Shown: positions 26,182-34,819, numbered from the stretch's first letter. The stretch: DNA of 64,000 nt from Marnyiella aurantia (GCF_014041915.1 NZ_CP059472.1:868001-932000); one strand, 5' to 3'. Program-made: numbers and translations. Notes: generated from the letters alone by a model not told the origin.

Positions 26182-29100
26182 TTACAATTTCATATACTGA
26201 TTCTATATTTTCTCTCGTAATCCTGTGTGCCACAGCATTATTAAGTGCATGCTTTACAAAATGATTGTAACTGCCGGAAAGCCACTGTTCGCGGTTAAAA
26301 CTCCGGCGTACATACCAATCGGACATCTTCACCTTATTGTGCGTTAGGGGGAAACAGTAGTCACCCATTAGTTTTGTAATATTTTCTGAAAACTGCTGGT
26401 CCAGAAAATGACCGGACTGCAGGTCATCCAGCACATCCTGTAGTGATGCAAATGCCAGATGAGGTACATAGGGTTCACCTGCTACCGCCACAGTCTCCTG
26501 TAAGTTGCTGTGTACGGCAGTGCTAAGTTCCGTAAAGCCCGCACGCTTAAGTTCAGTTCCCGCATCCATTAAATTTTTACGGATGCTTAAATGCCGTATG
26601 GCTGCTGCACTGCCAATGATTGATGGAAACTTCTGCAGTGCTGCACCAGTCACAGATGGGTATTTTACAGAGGCCTGATACAAAACCATACTGCACAGTT
26701 CAGTCGCGGGTTCCGGTCGGTCCTCTATACACTGTTCCAGCAACTCCTTTACGGTTTGTGGAACCGCGGATACCAGGGTGATCAGCGTTTCTTCGGCACG
26801 GATACTTACCGCATTGTCGGGATGGTTCAGGTGCCAGATCAGCAGCCGCAAAGCCATCTGGCTACCGGAAACTGATTGTTCTGAACGGTTCAGCCAACTG
26901 TATTTATCGGTAGAAGCCTTATCAGGACGGACCAGGTAGTGGAAATGTTTGCTGATGACATCCAGCAATTCTTCACCTGGCAACTCGCCGGCTTCAGCAT
27001 TCAGTAACTGCTCTAATCCAGAGCAAAGTGCTTCGGTATCAAAGCCATAATCGTCCGCCGGACTCAGTACATGCTGAACCCAATGCGATCCCTGCCTGCT
27101 TACACCGATTTCTTCCCCATGTTTCACTCCGTTTAAAGAACCTTCAAACGGTCCTGTGCTGCCCGTATCCTCCAGGATCATGGGCTCATTGACCTGAATA
27201 AAACCTTCAATTCGGGCATAGTTCGTTGGCGAGAGTCTCAGCATGAGTACGCCTGCCAGCTTGCGAAGTGTTTTACGGTCCAGAGATCGGGAAAGCCTGA
27301 GCGTCCAGTCTTCACAGATCTGGTCAGTTTTGCCGTCTTTTAAAGTTTCAATTTCATTAAGGATATCTGCCATTCCGCTTCCGTACAACTGTACTTCCCG
27401 CGCGCTTGCGGTTGTTGGTACAAACAGACTGCACAAACCCCATTTCAGGTAGGGATCACAGTCCAGGTGTTCCAGAATTTCCAGCAGTGCACTGCTCTCA
27501 CGAAGATTGGCAGCTCCCGGGCGGTAGCCTGCTCCACGGGTGGGTGCATCAAACGTGGAACTTTCTGCATTCATCAGTACTACTTCCGGTGGTGGTAAAA
27601 CTTCAAATTTATAGTACGCTAATGCTTTTTCCGTCATTCCCGCTGCCGTAAGTATTCCTGCAAACTCTTCTTTGAAAGGCTTTACCGCATTGGGAAACGT
27701 CATCTCACCGGCCGCAGAATCCAGGATGGCGGCAAAATTCTGAAGGGCCGTACCCGATGCGGTGGGGAAATGCTTAAGAGTTTCAGTAATCAGACCGAAT
27801 TGGGATTCACCACGCCAAAAAGGACCCATGGAACTTTCCAGCATTCGCTGCCAGCTGAAGGCAGCTTTGTCTTTATCATTATAGAGGCCGCAGCATTCTG
27901 TTATGCTAATCAGTTCTTCACATCTTTCCCAACGGTTTTGTATGCCGGAAAGTACATGTTCCTGCCACCGTTCCATCAGCTGCAGCACAAATTTTCTGTC
28001 TACTTTGGCCGGCAGCAGTGCCACAGCGGTCGCTGCCATCACTTTTCTGAATCCTTCGCTGTAAAGGCCAAGCTGACCGGTGCAGCCGTTACACATTTCC
28101 TGCAGTAATTGAGGCAAGTCATCAGGCACAAGTCCATGGGTAAGGGAGATCAGTTTTTCCCAAAGTAGGGGGAATACCTGCTCCGGCAGTTGGTAGCTTC
28201 GCTCCCACTGGCTTCTGGAATCCAGAGTAAATCGCATCGTAGGAACAAGCTGTAACAGACAGTTCTGCAGTTTTTCTGTTTCCATACCTCGGCTGGCCTT
28301 CTGATATTGGGCTGCACCCTCTAAAAAGTAAACTTCATTAATAAGTTGCTGCAGATCTGTTTGCCACGACTTCGCATGCCACTTCTTGGCTTTTACTTCA
28401 GGCATAGCGCCATCATGCAGGTATCCTCTGCAAATTGCCGCCAGACTCATGCGCTCATAGCTCTCGAAATCAACGTCCACACGGTTGGGCGTCCACAGGG
28501 AGGTGGAGGTATGCTCATATAGATACTGCGTCATCAGGTCACGCAGCAATGCCGTATCAGTACTGTTATGAATAAGTGGTGTGATTAGTATTGCCCGTTC
28601 CGACGCACACTGTGGTGCTCCGTAAATACGGATCATTGCTTCCAGGTTCGCGGTCATGGTACGCAGTACTGCATTCACCGGCAAACGCTGCATAGTTTCC
28701 CCGCCGAAAACCCTCCCGAATTCCAATAGGGATTTCGCGTAGGAAGCGATTCTTGAATGATCTTCAGCACAGTCCAGTAAGTTATCCAGGTCTTCGCCGC
28801 TGCTTAACAGCTCACCGTAGGTTAGCATAAGTGGGTCATTCCACGCCACACAGTGATCCCAGATCAGCTGTACGGTTTGCGCTGCACTCCATTCCATATC
28901 CGGGTAGGTGCAGGGATCAGGAGCAAATACAGGTGCATTCCAGGGTGTTTTTGCTTCCATGGCCGCATAATACAGGGCCGACCGTAAACTGTCATCAAGT
29001 TCACTTCGGAACTGCTGGTCTATGGCTGTCCGCAGTTGTGCGGCCTCTGCCCAGGCTTCGCAGGCATACAGTTTACCAAGAAAATGAAAGGCGCGGTCCG

Positions 29101-29767
29101 CGGTCACCTGTAAAGCGTTATTCCTTGTAAGGTACAGCAATACTTCTCCAAACTTTTTCTGCGCTATGAGGGCGCTGGCCAGTTCTTCCCTAAATTCAGC
29201 AAACGTTGTCCGGTACCGCACGTTTAATCTCTTTAACAGGAGGGCCAGCCTAACTGATTCCGCCGGCAGCTGCATTTTAACAGCCAGTTCTGCTGCGCGT
29301 TTAACATCCTCCAGAATCCACTCAGGATTTACGTGGTACAGTGCGGCCCGGTCTGCCCAATCCTGGGTACAGTCCAGTACTGCATTTAGCGGGTACGCTG
29401 AGAGCGCGTCATGATACAGCGTATTGGCTACGGAATAGGGACGGTCCGGATAGTCACGGGAAAACTGCAGCAGCAAATCGTTTCCTTCCAGCATAAAGGC
29501 AGAATGCCTTTTTAGCAGGAACTCTCTTAATGTAGCGTGACCTATTTCCAGCGTTTCCAGGGAACGGTAAAGGTGCCGGATAGCCGACATAGCGTAGGCT
29601 CGGTCTTCGCGCACCTCCAGCGGCAGCATATCCAAAAGGTCAGCTGGGGGTATGGGTCCACGGGCTTGGGAAAGAAGTATGCTGATCCACAGTCTCGTGC
29701 GGTCTTCCAGCAGCTCTTCGCCTACACCCGGATCATAATTCCGGAGTTTTTGGTTATTAAATTTCAT
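26174..29767 (-). CDS. 1197-residue all-helical protein, resembles the sensor half of a STAND ATPase
   Basis: No family is identified with confidence. Residues about 25-75 (LWISILLSQARGPIPPADLLDMLP ends before 50; then RHLYRSLETL and TLREFLLKRHSA) read like the winged-helix module that follows the NTPase in STAND proteins. The remaining ~1100 residues are helical hairpins suggestive of TPR/HEAT-like repeats. There is no Walker A, no effector domain, no signal peptide and no membrane segment, so an N-terminal NTPase is missing or was never present. It lies between a lipoprotein gene (49 bases upstream) and the 77-residue gene (overlap). Coding quality is excellent over the entire length. The STAND relation is a pattern judgement only. 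Confidence 0.6.
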   Translation of the reverse strand: MKFNNQKLRNYDPGVGEELLEDRTRLWISILLSQARGPIPPADLLDMLPLEVREDRAYAMSAIRHLYRSLETLEIGHATLREFLLKRHSAFMLEGNDLLLQFSRDYPDRPYSVANTLYHDALSAYPLNAVLDCTQDWADRAALYHVNPEWILEDVKRAAELAVKMQLPAESVRLALLLKRLNVRYRTTFAEFREELASALIAQKKFGEVLLYLTRNNALQVTADRAFHFLGKLYACEAWAEAAQLRTAIDQQFRSELDDSLRSALYYAAMEAKTPWNAPVFAPDPCTYPDMEWSAAQTVQLIWDHCVAWNDPLMLTYGELLSSGEDLDNLLDCAEDHSRIASYAKSLLEFGRVFGGETMQRLPVNAVLRTMTANLEAMIRIYGAPQCASERAILITPLIHNSTDTALLRDLMTQYLYEHTSTSLWTPNRVDVDFESYERMSLAAICRGYLHDGAMPEVKAKKWHAKSWQTDLQQLINEVYFLEGAAQYQKASRGMETEKLQNCLLQLVPTMRFTLDSRSQWERSYQLPEQVFPLLWEKLISLTHGLVPDDLPQLLQEMCNGCTGQLGLYSEGFRKVMAATAVALLPAKVDRKFVLQLMERWQEHVLSGIQNRWERCEELISITECCGLYNDKDKAAFSWQRMLESSMGPFWRGESQFGLITETLKHFPTASGTALQNFAAILDSAAGEMTFPNAVKPFKEEFAGILTAAGMTEKALAYYKFEVLPPPEVVLMNAESSTFDAPTRGAGYRPGAANLRESSALLEILEHLDCDPYLKWGLCSLFVPTTASAREVQLYGSGMADILNEIETLKDGKTDQICEDWTLRLSRSLDRKTLRKLAGVLMLRLSPTNYARIEGFIQVNEPMILEDTGSTGPFEGSLNGVKHGEEIGVSRQGSHWVQHVLSPADDYGFDTEALCSGLEQLLNAEAGELPGEELLDVISKHFHYLVRPDKASTDKYSWLNRSEQSVSGSQMALRLLIWHLNHPDNAVSIRAEETLITLVSAVPQTVKELLEQCIEDRPEPATELCSMVLYQASVKYPSVTGAALQKFPSIIGSAAAIRHLSIRKNLMDAGTELKRAGFTELSTAVHSNLQETVAVAGEPYVPHLAFASLQDVLDDLQSGHFLDQQFSENITKLMGDYCFPLTHNKVKMSDWYVRRSFNREQWLSGSYNHFVKHALNNAVAHRITRENIESVYEIVNE

Positions 29768-29816
29768 CGCTCAGTTTTCAAGGGGGATTGATGGGGGTCA
29801 CAAAAACATACCGTAA

Positions 29817-30035
29817 TTATTTTCTTGGCGGGATTACAGGATCATTGTCATCAATAATTGATGTAGGAGGTACTGCGACCGAATCTCTCGCTGTAGACAT
29901 TGCAGAGTCACCTCCATCCAGAAAAACATTACCTGATGGATTCGTTTCTTCAAACATTTCCTCAGCCTGATCATTACGGCAGGACGATAATACTAATAGA
30001 CTAACACACGCTGAGATTGCAATTAATTTTTTCAT
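29817..30035 (-). CDS. Small lipoprotein, 72 residues
   Basis: A signal peptide ending in the lipobox LVLSSC (Cys at residue 18) precedes a short acidic, Pro-rich tail (EEMFEETNPSGNV, DDNDPVIPPRK). The ATG at 30035 is chosen rather than 30053 because the mapped promoter would start transcription near 30044. No family is recognised; tiny disordered lipoproteins like this are common in Flavobacteriales. It is the first gene of the minus-strand unit with the 1197- and 77-residue proteins and is divergent from the TPR-AraC regulator. Confidence 0.72.
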   Translation of the reverse strand: MKKLIAISACVSLLVLSSCRNDQAEEMFEETNPSGNVFLDGGDSAMSTARDSVAVPPTSIIDDNDPVIPPRK

Positions 30036-30050
30036 TTCAATTATTTTTTT

Positions 30051-30079
30051 CAAATGTATAGCTCTTTTTCATTAATCAA
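30051..30079 (-). promoter_or_regulatory. Promoter of the lipoprotein / large-protein unit
   Basis: TTG (30079-30077), an 18-base spacer and TACATTTG (30058-30051) on the minus strand are a perfect flavobacterial promoter. It faces away from the regulator gene that begins at 30251. Confidence 0.8.
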
Positions 30080-30100
30080 AAACCATGAGCCGTTTGGAGC

Positions 30101-30159
30101 GGTATTATCATAAAAAATAATGGTATTATTATAAAAATCTAACGGTAAATAGGTAAATA
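30101..30159. promoter_or_regulatory. Direct repeats in the divergent promoter region
   Basis: GGTATTATCATAAAA (30101-30115) and GGTATTATTATAAAA (30122-30136) are 21 bases apart, two helical turns. They are followed by a tandem GGTAAATA pair (30144-30159). Placement between the divergent lipoprotein and regulator genes suggests an operator, possibly for the AraC-type protein encoded next door. Confidence 0.45.
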
Positions 30160-30250
30160 AATCCCTTAGATAAAAGTTAATACATAGGCTTAAGGTACGC
30201 TCAATACGAACTTTTTTATATATTTACCGATAGTAATCAGCACCCCCTGC

Positions 30251-32083
30251 TTGAAAACATCAAAATACAGCCGTAATTTTTTCTCCCGCATAGTCATTAG
30301 CTTGATTATGGCTTTCGCTATGGTGGTAAATGGGCAAAATAGGAATTTAGCTGATGAATCACTTTACTCCGAACTGGAAAAACAAATTTCAGCGGTACAG
30401 TATGAACCGGACCAGGTTCAGAAATTTATAGATCTGTACTCACTGAAAGCGAAATCAGAAAATAATCACTTAAAGATTTACCGGGCATATGTCTTGGGTA
30501 CAAAATACGCAGCTAACCGGAAAAAAATGGCCTATGCTGACAGTATGCTCCGTACTGCAAAAGAAATTAGTCAACCTAATATCCTGGGCGATGCTTTAAT
30601 GACTAATGGTACACTTCATGAGCTTAATGAAGATTATAACATAGCCTTACTAAGTTATGTGCAGGCGCAAACACACCTGTCCATAAAAAACAGTCCATAT
30701 CTGGCTAATGTTTTAAACCTTAATATTGCACGAATCCGAAATTACCTCGGACAGAATGAAGAAGCAAAGGTATTAATTGAGGAAGCATTAGAATTTTTCA
30801 GGAAAAACCACGGTGAAAATGTGGATGATACAGATTATCGAAACTATTATATGCACTCCCTTATCGCCCTTTTGGATACACAGTCCAAGCTTGGCGAGTT
30901 TGCAGATAATAAAAAGCTTGTGGCAGAAGGCATTTCCTTTATTGAAGATGAAAAAATGCCGCAGTTCCGGCCCTATTTCGTAGGTTCAGAAGGAATAGAC
31001 GCCTATTACAGGAAAAACTATCCGCTCGCCATCAGCAAATTAAACCATGCCCTCACCCTGTACTCGGATAACTGGAAACATCTCACCGAGAAGTTTTACC
31101 TCGGCATGAGCTATTATAAGGCCGGCAAACATCCTGAGGCCTTAAAATATCTTACGATGCTGGACGAAGAATTCCAGAAAACCGGTAAGATTGACCCCCA
31201 GTTCAGACCTGCCTTTGAAACACTCTATGAATATCATAAGAATACAGGCAATGTGCAGAAGCAACTGGAGTATGTAAATAAACTGCTGCAGATCAACACC
31301 CTGTACGAAAAGAACTATAAAGAACTTTTCCAGCAGCTCAGCAGCCGCTACGACAATAAACTTCTTCAGGAAGAGAAGGAACAGCTGCAGAACAGATTGG
31401 TTTCCGACCGGATACAGTCGGGGATTATAAGTGGTGTCTCACTCTTAATTGCCTGTGTTTCAATATTCATCGCCTTACGTTACTACCGCCGGAGAAATTA
31501 TTATAAAAAGCTCTATGAAGAGTTTTCGGCGATTCCCCAGGCCGACGCCACTGGCCGTGAAGCAGAGCAAGCTGCAGAACCGAACGAAGCTGAAGCCTAC
31601 AAACCGCAAACTGAAGGACTGCACGAAACGGTGCCGGCACCTGTGGTGGAGGAAAAAGAATTTGAGCCGGAAGAAACAGTGCCGGTTCAGAATGATGTGA
31701 AGAATGTGGGCGACCTCAATCCGCTGCTGGTGGAGCAGATTGTGGATAAACTGCATCATTTCGAGCAGGAAAAGGGGTATATGAAAAAGAACTTGACACT
31801 TACTGCCCTGGCTTCCCGGTGTGGTACAAACAGTTCTTACCTTTCTAAGGTGCTTAACCAGAACATGGGTCAAAGCTTTAACGCCTACCTCAACACACTC
31901 CGTTTAAATGAAGTCATTCATATGTGGAAAAGCAGGCCGAAAACACGGCAGCTCAGCATACAGGAAACCGCCAACAAACTTGGCTACAGCACCGCACAGA
32001 GTTTCTCCAAAAACTTCCAGGAACGCTACCACATCTCCCCTACCTACTTCCTGAAAAGGCTGAATGATGACGAACCGATTTAA
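30251..32083 (+). CDS. TPR - transmembrane - AraC-type regulator
   Basis: Membrane-bound sensor regulator. A signal or anchor segment (IVISLIMAFAMVV) is followed by a periplasmic helical region with TPR-like repeats (residues about 40-370), then one membrane helix (about 391-412), a Glu/Pro-rich linker, and a cytoplasmic AraC-type double HTH (about 500-605, with LTALASRCGTNSSYLSKVLN and IQETANKLGYSTAQSFSKNF). The start is a TTG at 30251; no upstream ATG fits. A -7-like TATATTTA lies at 30219-30226. Its last 208 coding bases recur at 33137-33344. Confidence 0.87.
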   Translation: MKTSKYSRNFFSRIVISLIMAFAMVVNGQNRNLADESLYSELEKQISAVQYEPDQVQKFIDLYSLKAKSENNHLKIYRAYVLGTKYAANRKKMAYADSMLRTAKEISQPNILGDALMTNGTLHELNEDYNIALLSYVQAQTHLSIKNSPYLANVLNLNIARIRNYLGQNEEAKVLIEEALEFFRKNHGENVDDTDYRNYYMHSLIALLDTQSKLGEFADNKKLVAEGISFIEDEKMPQFRPYFVGSEGIDAYYRKNYPLAISKLNHALTLYSDNWKHLTEKFYLGMSYYKAGKHPEALKYLTMLDEEFQKTGKIDPQFRPAFETLYEYHKNTGNVQKQLEYVNKLLQINTLYEKNYKELFQQLSSRYDNKLLQEEKEQLQNRLVSDRIQSGIISGVSLLIACVSIFIALRYYRRRNYYKKLYEEFSAIPQADATGREAEQAAEPNEAEAYKPQTEGLHETVPAPVVEEKEFEPEETVPVQNDVKNVGDLNPLLVEQIVDKLHHFEQEKGYMKKNLTLTALASRCGTNSSYLSKVLNQNMGQSFNAYLNTLRLNEVIHMWKSRPKTRQLSIQETANKLGYSTAQSFSKNFQERYHISPTYFLKRLNDDEPI

Positions 32084-32167
32084 ATTGGGGATTTTAGATT
32101 TTGAATTTTGAATTTTGAATTGTGGATTATCAATCTTGGCTCCTGACTCTCAGCTCTCAGCTCTCAT
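32084..32167. other. Low-complexity tail after the regulator
   Basis: Repeated TTTTGAAT words and CAGCTCTCAGCTCTC words, similar to those following the duplicated fragment at 33345-33420. No gene. Confidence 0.55.
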
Positions 32168-32380
32168 CTAACCACAAAGTTCACAAAGACTTTCACAAGG
32201 AACACAAAGAAAGCCTAAGAAAATCTCCGCGACCCTATCTTGATTCTTGGTTCTTTCATCTTTCTCCTTTTCTCTTTCTTCCAAACTTTACTATTTACTT
32301 TTGTCTTTATCTTCTGGCTCCATGCATTCAGCTTTCAGCTCTCATTTAACCACAGACTGGACCAAGGTTGCACAGAGGAA
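32168..32380 (-). repeat. Degenerate inverted copy of the 21-kb repeat unit
   Basis: Read on the minus strand, 32380-32346 matches the first half of the 21128-22246 repeat unit (CCTCTGTGC..., ending CTGTGGTTAAAT), and 32230-32168 matches the second half (CGCGGAGATTTTC, CTTTGTGTTCC, ACTTTGTGGTTAG). The order of halves is preserved. The rest of the gap to 32624 holds nothing recognisable apart from an unassigned 49-codon frame. Confidence 0.65.
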
Positions 32381-32624
32381 ACAAAGCATTAAGTATCGGA
32401 AGCATTTCTGACTATATGACATCTTCTCGGCTGAACAAAGAAATCCTTAGCTTTTGCGTCTAGAAACAATATCATCTTATCATTTTAAATCCGAATAATC
32501 CGAACAGATTTCCAACAAGTTAGCAGAAGGCTTCCTTTTTAGATGAACTATCGCAGTAACTTCATATGAAAGCGACGAAATAATTTTCACATGTACACAG
32601 CAGGGAAAAGAACATTCCTTAAAG

Positions 32625-33017
32625 CTATTTTTCCAAAAGCTCAATAAGTCCCAAACTTGGATGATAAAGAAAACATATTTTTCTTCCCTCAAATGCTACT
32701 GCGGGCGTAGGAGGTAATACAAGCTTAAAACGGTTACTTTTAAGTTCTTCAATCTTTTGGTCCAAGTGGTCAACAGTGTAGCAAATGTGATATAATGATG
32801 ATCCATTTTTCGATAAGATTTTGGAAACCGGATTTTCAGTAGCCGCGGGTTCTACCAGTTCGATAAAATGATCATTCTCATTTTTTAAAAATAAAAGATT
32901 AACCCCCTGTAGCGGGTCGAAAATAATATCAGAACAGGCTTCATATCCTAAGGCTATAAATGATTTGATACTTTTTTCAATTGATTTAGTCGCTAATCCA
33001 TAATGGTGTACGGTCAT
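32625..33017 (-). CDS. VOC-superfamily (glyoxalase-fold) protein
   Basis: A single-chain vicinal-oxygen-chelate protein of two beta-alpha-beta3 modules, 130 residues. Likely metal ligands are the His near VHHYGLA (residues 4-5), Glu in FIELVEP, His in YHICYTV and Glu in GLIELLEK, the pattern of methylmalonyl-CoA epimerase and lactoylglutathione lyase relatives. VOC proteins of this type also occur in polysaccharide loci with carrier-protein cassettes; one such cassette lies at 48.7-53 kb. Substrate unknown. It has its own -7 element and is cut off from pglD by the duplicated regulator fragment. Confidence 0.78.
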   Translation of the reverse strand: MTVHHYGLATKSIEKSIKSFIALGYEACSDIIFDPLQGVNLLFLKNENDHFIELVEPAATENPVSKILSKNGSSLYHICYTVDHLDQKIEELKSNRFKLVLPPTPAVAFEGRKICFLYHPSLGLIELLEK

Positions 33018-33059
33018 AGTTTTTACTTTTTATTAATGTTAATTTAATAAAATTAACCG

Positions 33060-33067
33060 CAAAAATA
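33060..33067 (-). promoter_or_regulatory. -7 element upstream of the VOC gene
   Basis: TATTTTTG on the minus strand matches TAnnTTTG, 43 bases before the ATG. A -33 TTG at normal spacing is not obvious. Confidence 0.5.
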
Positions 33068-33136
33068 CATGATTTGGCGTTTACGAATAGATTTCTGCAT
33101 GAATGATAGCACACAAAAATGTAATTTTCGACAATA

Positions 33137-33344
33137 CTTTAACGCCTACCTCAACACACTCCGTTTAAATGAAGTCATTCATATGTGGAAAAGCAGGCCG
33201 AAAACCCGGCAGCTCAGCATACAGGAAACCGCCAACAAACTTGGCTACAGCACCGCACAGAGTTTCTCCAAAAACTTCCAGGAACGCTACCACATCTCCC
33301 CTACCTACTTCCTGAAGAGGCTGAATGATGACGAACCGATTTAA
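33137..33344 (+). pseudogene. Duplicated 3' end of the TPR-AraC regulator gene
   Basis: Bases 33137-33344 repeat 31876-32083 with only two differences that I can find (ACCCGG for ACACGG; GAAGAGG for GAAAAGG) and no indel. The fragment encodes the last HTH of the AraC domain, from YLNTLRLNEV to the stop. An upstream ATG at 33069 makes an open frame of 91 codons, but its first 22 codons are unrelated, so this is a truncated copy rather than a gene. A related TTTTGGATTTTG low-complexity tail follows both copies. Confidence 0.88.
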
Positions 33345-33478
33345 ATTGGGGATTGTGGATTTTAGATTAGGAATTTTGGATTTTGGATTTTGAATCTTGA
33401 TTCCTGGCTCTTGATTTTTGATGCTCGGACCACTTTTGGTTTTTGCCTTTTTACTTTTGCCTTGGCTCTTTCACAAAA

Positions 33479-34069
33479 CTATTTAATTATCCTGCCTGGA
33501 TTTCCGACAACAGTTACTCGATCAGGAATATCGCGGATAATCACTGCACCGGCACCGACTGTAACATTATTTCCGATCTTAATTCCCTGAAGCACCACAG
33601 CTCCAATACCGATCTGGCTACATTCGCCCACAGTAACGTTTCCTGCAAGTGCGGCATTTGGTGAAATATGCACATAATCCTCCAGTACACAGTCGTGCTC
33701 AATCACTGCACCGGTATTAATAATGCAGTGCTTTCCTACTAAAGCGTCTGGATTAATCACCGCGTTAGCCATAACCACGGTACCTGTACCTATTTTGGCA
33801 AAGGGGGAAACCGTACTTCGGGGATGAACCGCAGGCATATACTGCAACAACCTGGATTCCGCAATCTTTTTGCGGATCAGGTTATTACCTACAGCGATAA
33901 CGGCTTTGGTTTCTTTTGATAGCTGTGCTCCATCATCAAGGTTTACCGGAACACCAAACAGCTCCGTTACGGGAGGATTGGCATCCAGTATTCTGTCCAC
34001 CGTGATTTCATTCTTAAAAAGAATATCCAGAATCACCTTGGCATGACCGCTTGCACCGATTAAAATCAT
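33479..34069 (-). CDS. pglD: UDP-4-amino-sugar acetyltransferase (PglD/NeuD family)
   Basis: Acetyl-CoA-dependent transferase that acetylates the C4 amine of UDP-4-amino-bacillosamine. The N-terminal Rossmann-like part (MILIGASGHAKVI) binds the UDP-sugar, and the left-handed beta-helix (about residues 80-196) shows hexapeptide repeats. The predicted catalytic base H125 (VIEHDCVLED) falls at the same number as in Campylobacter PglD, and H134 is also present. It overlaps pglC by 4 bases. The next pathway gene, pglE, is displaced by the insert. Confidence 0.92.
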   Translation of the reverse strand: MILIGASGHAKVILDILFKNEITVDRILDANPPVTELFGVPVNLDDGAQLSKETKAVIAVGNNLIRKKIAESRLLQYMPAVHPRSTVSPFAKIGTGTVVMANAVINPDALVGKHCIINTGAVIEHDCVLEDYVHISPNAALAGNVTVGECSQIGIGAVVLQGIKIGNNVTVGAGAVIIRDIPDRVTVVGNPGRIIK

Positions 34070-34674
34070 ATCGCATTTCCTTTAAAACGTTCTGCAGTAG
34101 CCTGTCCTTCAGCACTGATGCCTTCTGATTTGAAAACCTTCTGTACGGTCATCATCAGAATTTGTAAGTCCAGTCCTGGACTTACATGGTCCACATACCA
34201 AACATCCATTATAAATTTATCTTCCCAGCTTACCGCATTCCGCCCGTTTACCTGGGCCCAACCGGTAATACCCGGTCTTACTTCATGACGCCTGGCCTGT
34301 TGCGGGCTGTATAAAGGTAAATATTCCGGAAGCAAAGGCCTCGGCCCTATAAGGGACATATCGCCCTTCAGTACATTAATCAGCTGTGGAATTTCATCAA
34401 GTGAAGTTTTGCGTACAAAGTTTCCGACCGGAGTCAAACGCTGCGCATCTGGCAACAGGTTTCCGGCTGCATCCCTTCCATCCGTCATGGTCTTGAATTT
34501 AACAATTTTGAAAATCCGTCCCCCTTTTCCCGGTCTCCTTTGCAGGAAAAATGGCTTGCCGCTGTTGACGAGAGTAAGACCGATTATAACTACTATTAAA
34601 AGTGGACTGAGAATAACCAAGCCTGCAAGTGCAGTCATGAAATCTAGAAGGCGCTTAATATAATTTCTATACAT
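34066..34674 (-). CDS. pglC: Monotopic phosphoglycosyltransferase (PglC family)
   Basis: Initiating transferase that moves diNAcBac-1-phosphate (by analogy) to undecaprenyl phosphate. A single re-entrant N-terminal helix (FMTALAGLVILSPLLIVVII) precedes the catalytic domain with FKIVKFKTM, the Asp-Glu dyad D93-E94 (KTSLDEIPQL), GPRPLLPEYLP and RPGITGWAQVNGRN. Starting at the ATG at 34674 places the dyad at the same numbers as in Campylobacter PglC; the in-frame ATG at 34743 would add 23 residues without similarity. It is unrelated in fold to the initiating enzyme at 7102-8079. Confidence 0.92.
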   Translation of the reverse strand: MYRNYIKRLLDFMTALAGLVILSPLLIVVIIGLTLVNSGKPFFLQRRPGKGGRIFKIVKFKTMTDGRDAAGNLLPDAQRLTPVGNFVRKTSLDEIPQLINVLKGDMSLIGPRPLLPEYLPLYSPQQARRHEVRPGITGWAQVNGRNAVSWEDKFIMDVWYVDHVSPGLDLQILMMTVQKVFKSEGISAEGQATAERFKGNAI

Positions 34675-34819
34675 GGAGTTGTCGTTGGCTGCAGAGTTAT
34701 CGGATTCTTCTCGAGTTGACCAATTTAGGATCTTGAAAAACAATTCAATTCCGCTTTAACTGATGGTTACTTTGTGCCATTTTAGAATTTGTAAAGGAGA
34801 CTCTGTAAGTACTAATGTG

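Noticed and set aside
32480-32692. A 70-residue minus-strand gene after the VOC gene
   Set aside because: Its first third overlaps the VOC coding region in another frame and no start suits it; kept only as a possible remnant.
31876-33344. Insertion sequence flanked by direct repeats
   Set aside because: The repeats are 208 bases long and derive from the regulator gene; no transposase or terminal inverted repeat lies between them.
33069-33344. A separate 91-residue AraC-type gene
   Set aside because: Only the last 69 codons are HTH sequence, and they are a copy of the neighbouring regulator's end; the first 22 codons are unrelated and no promoter is visible.
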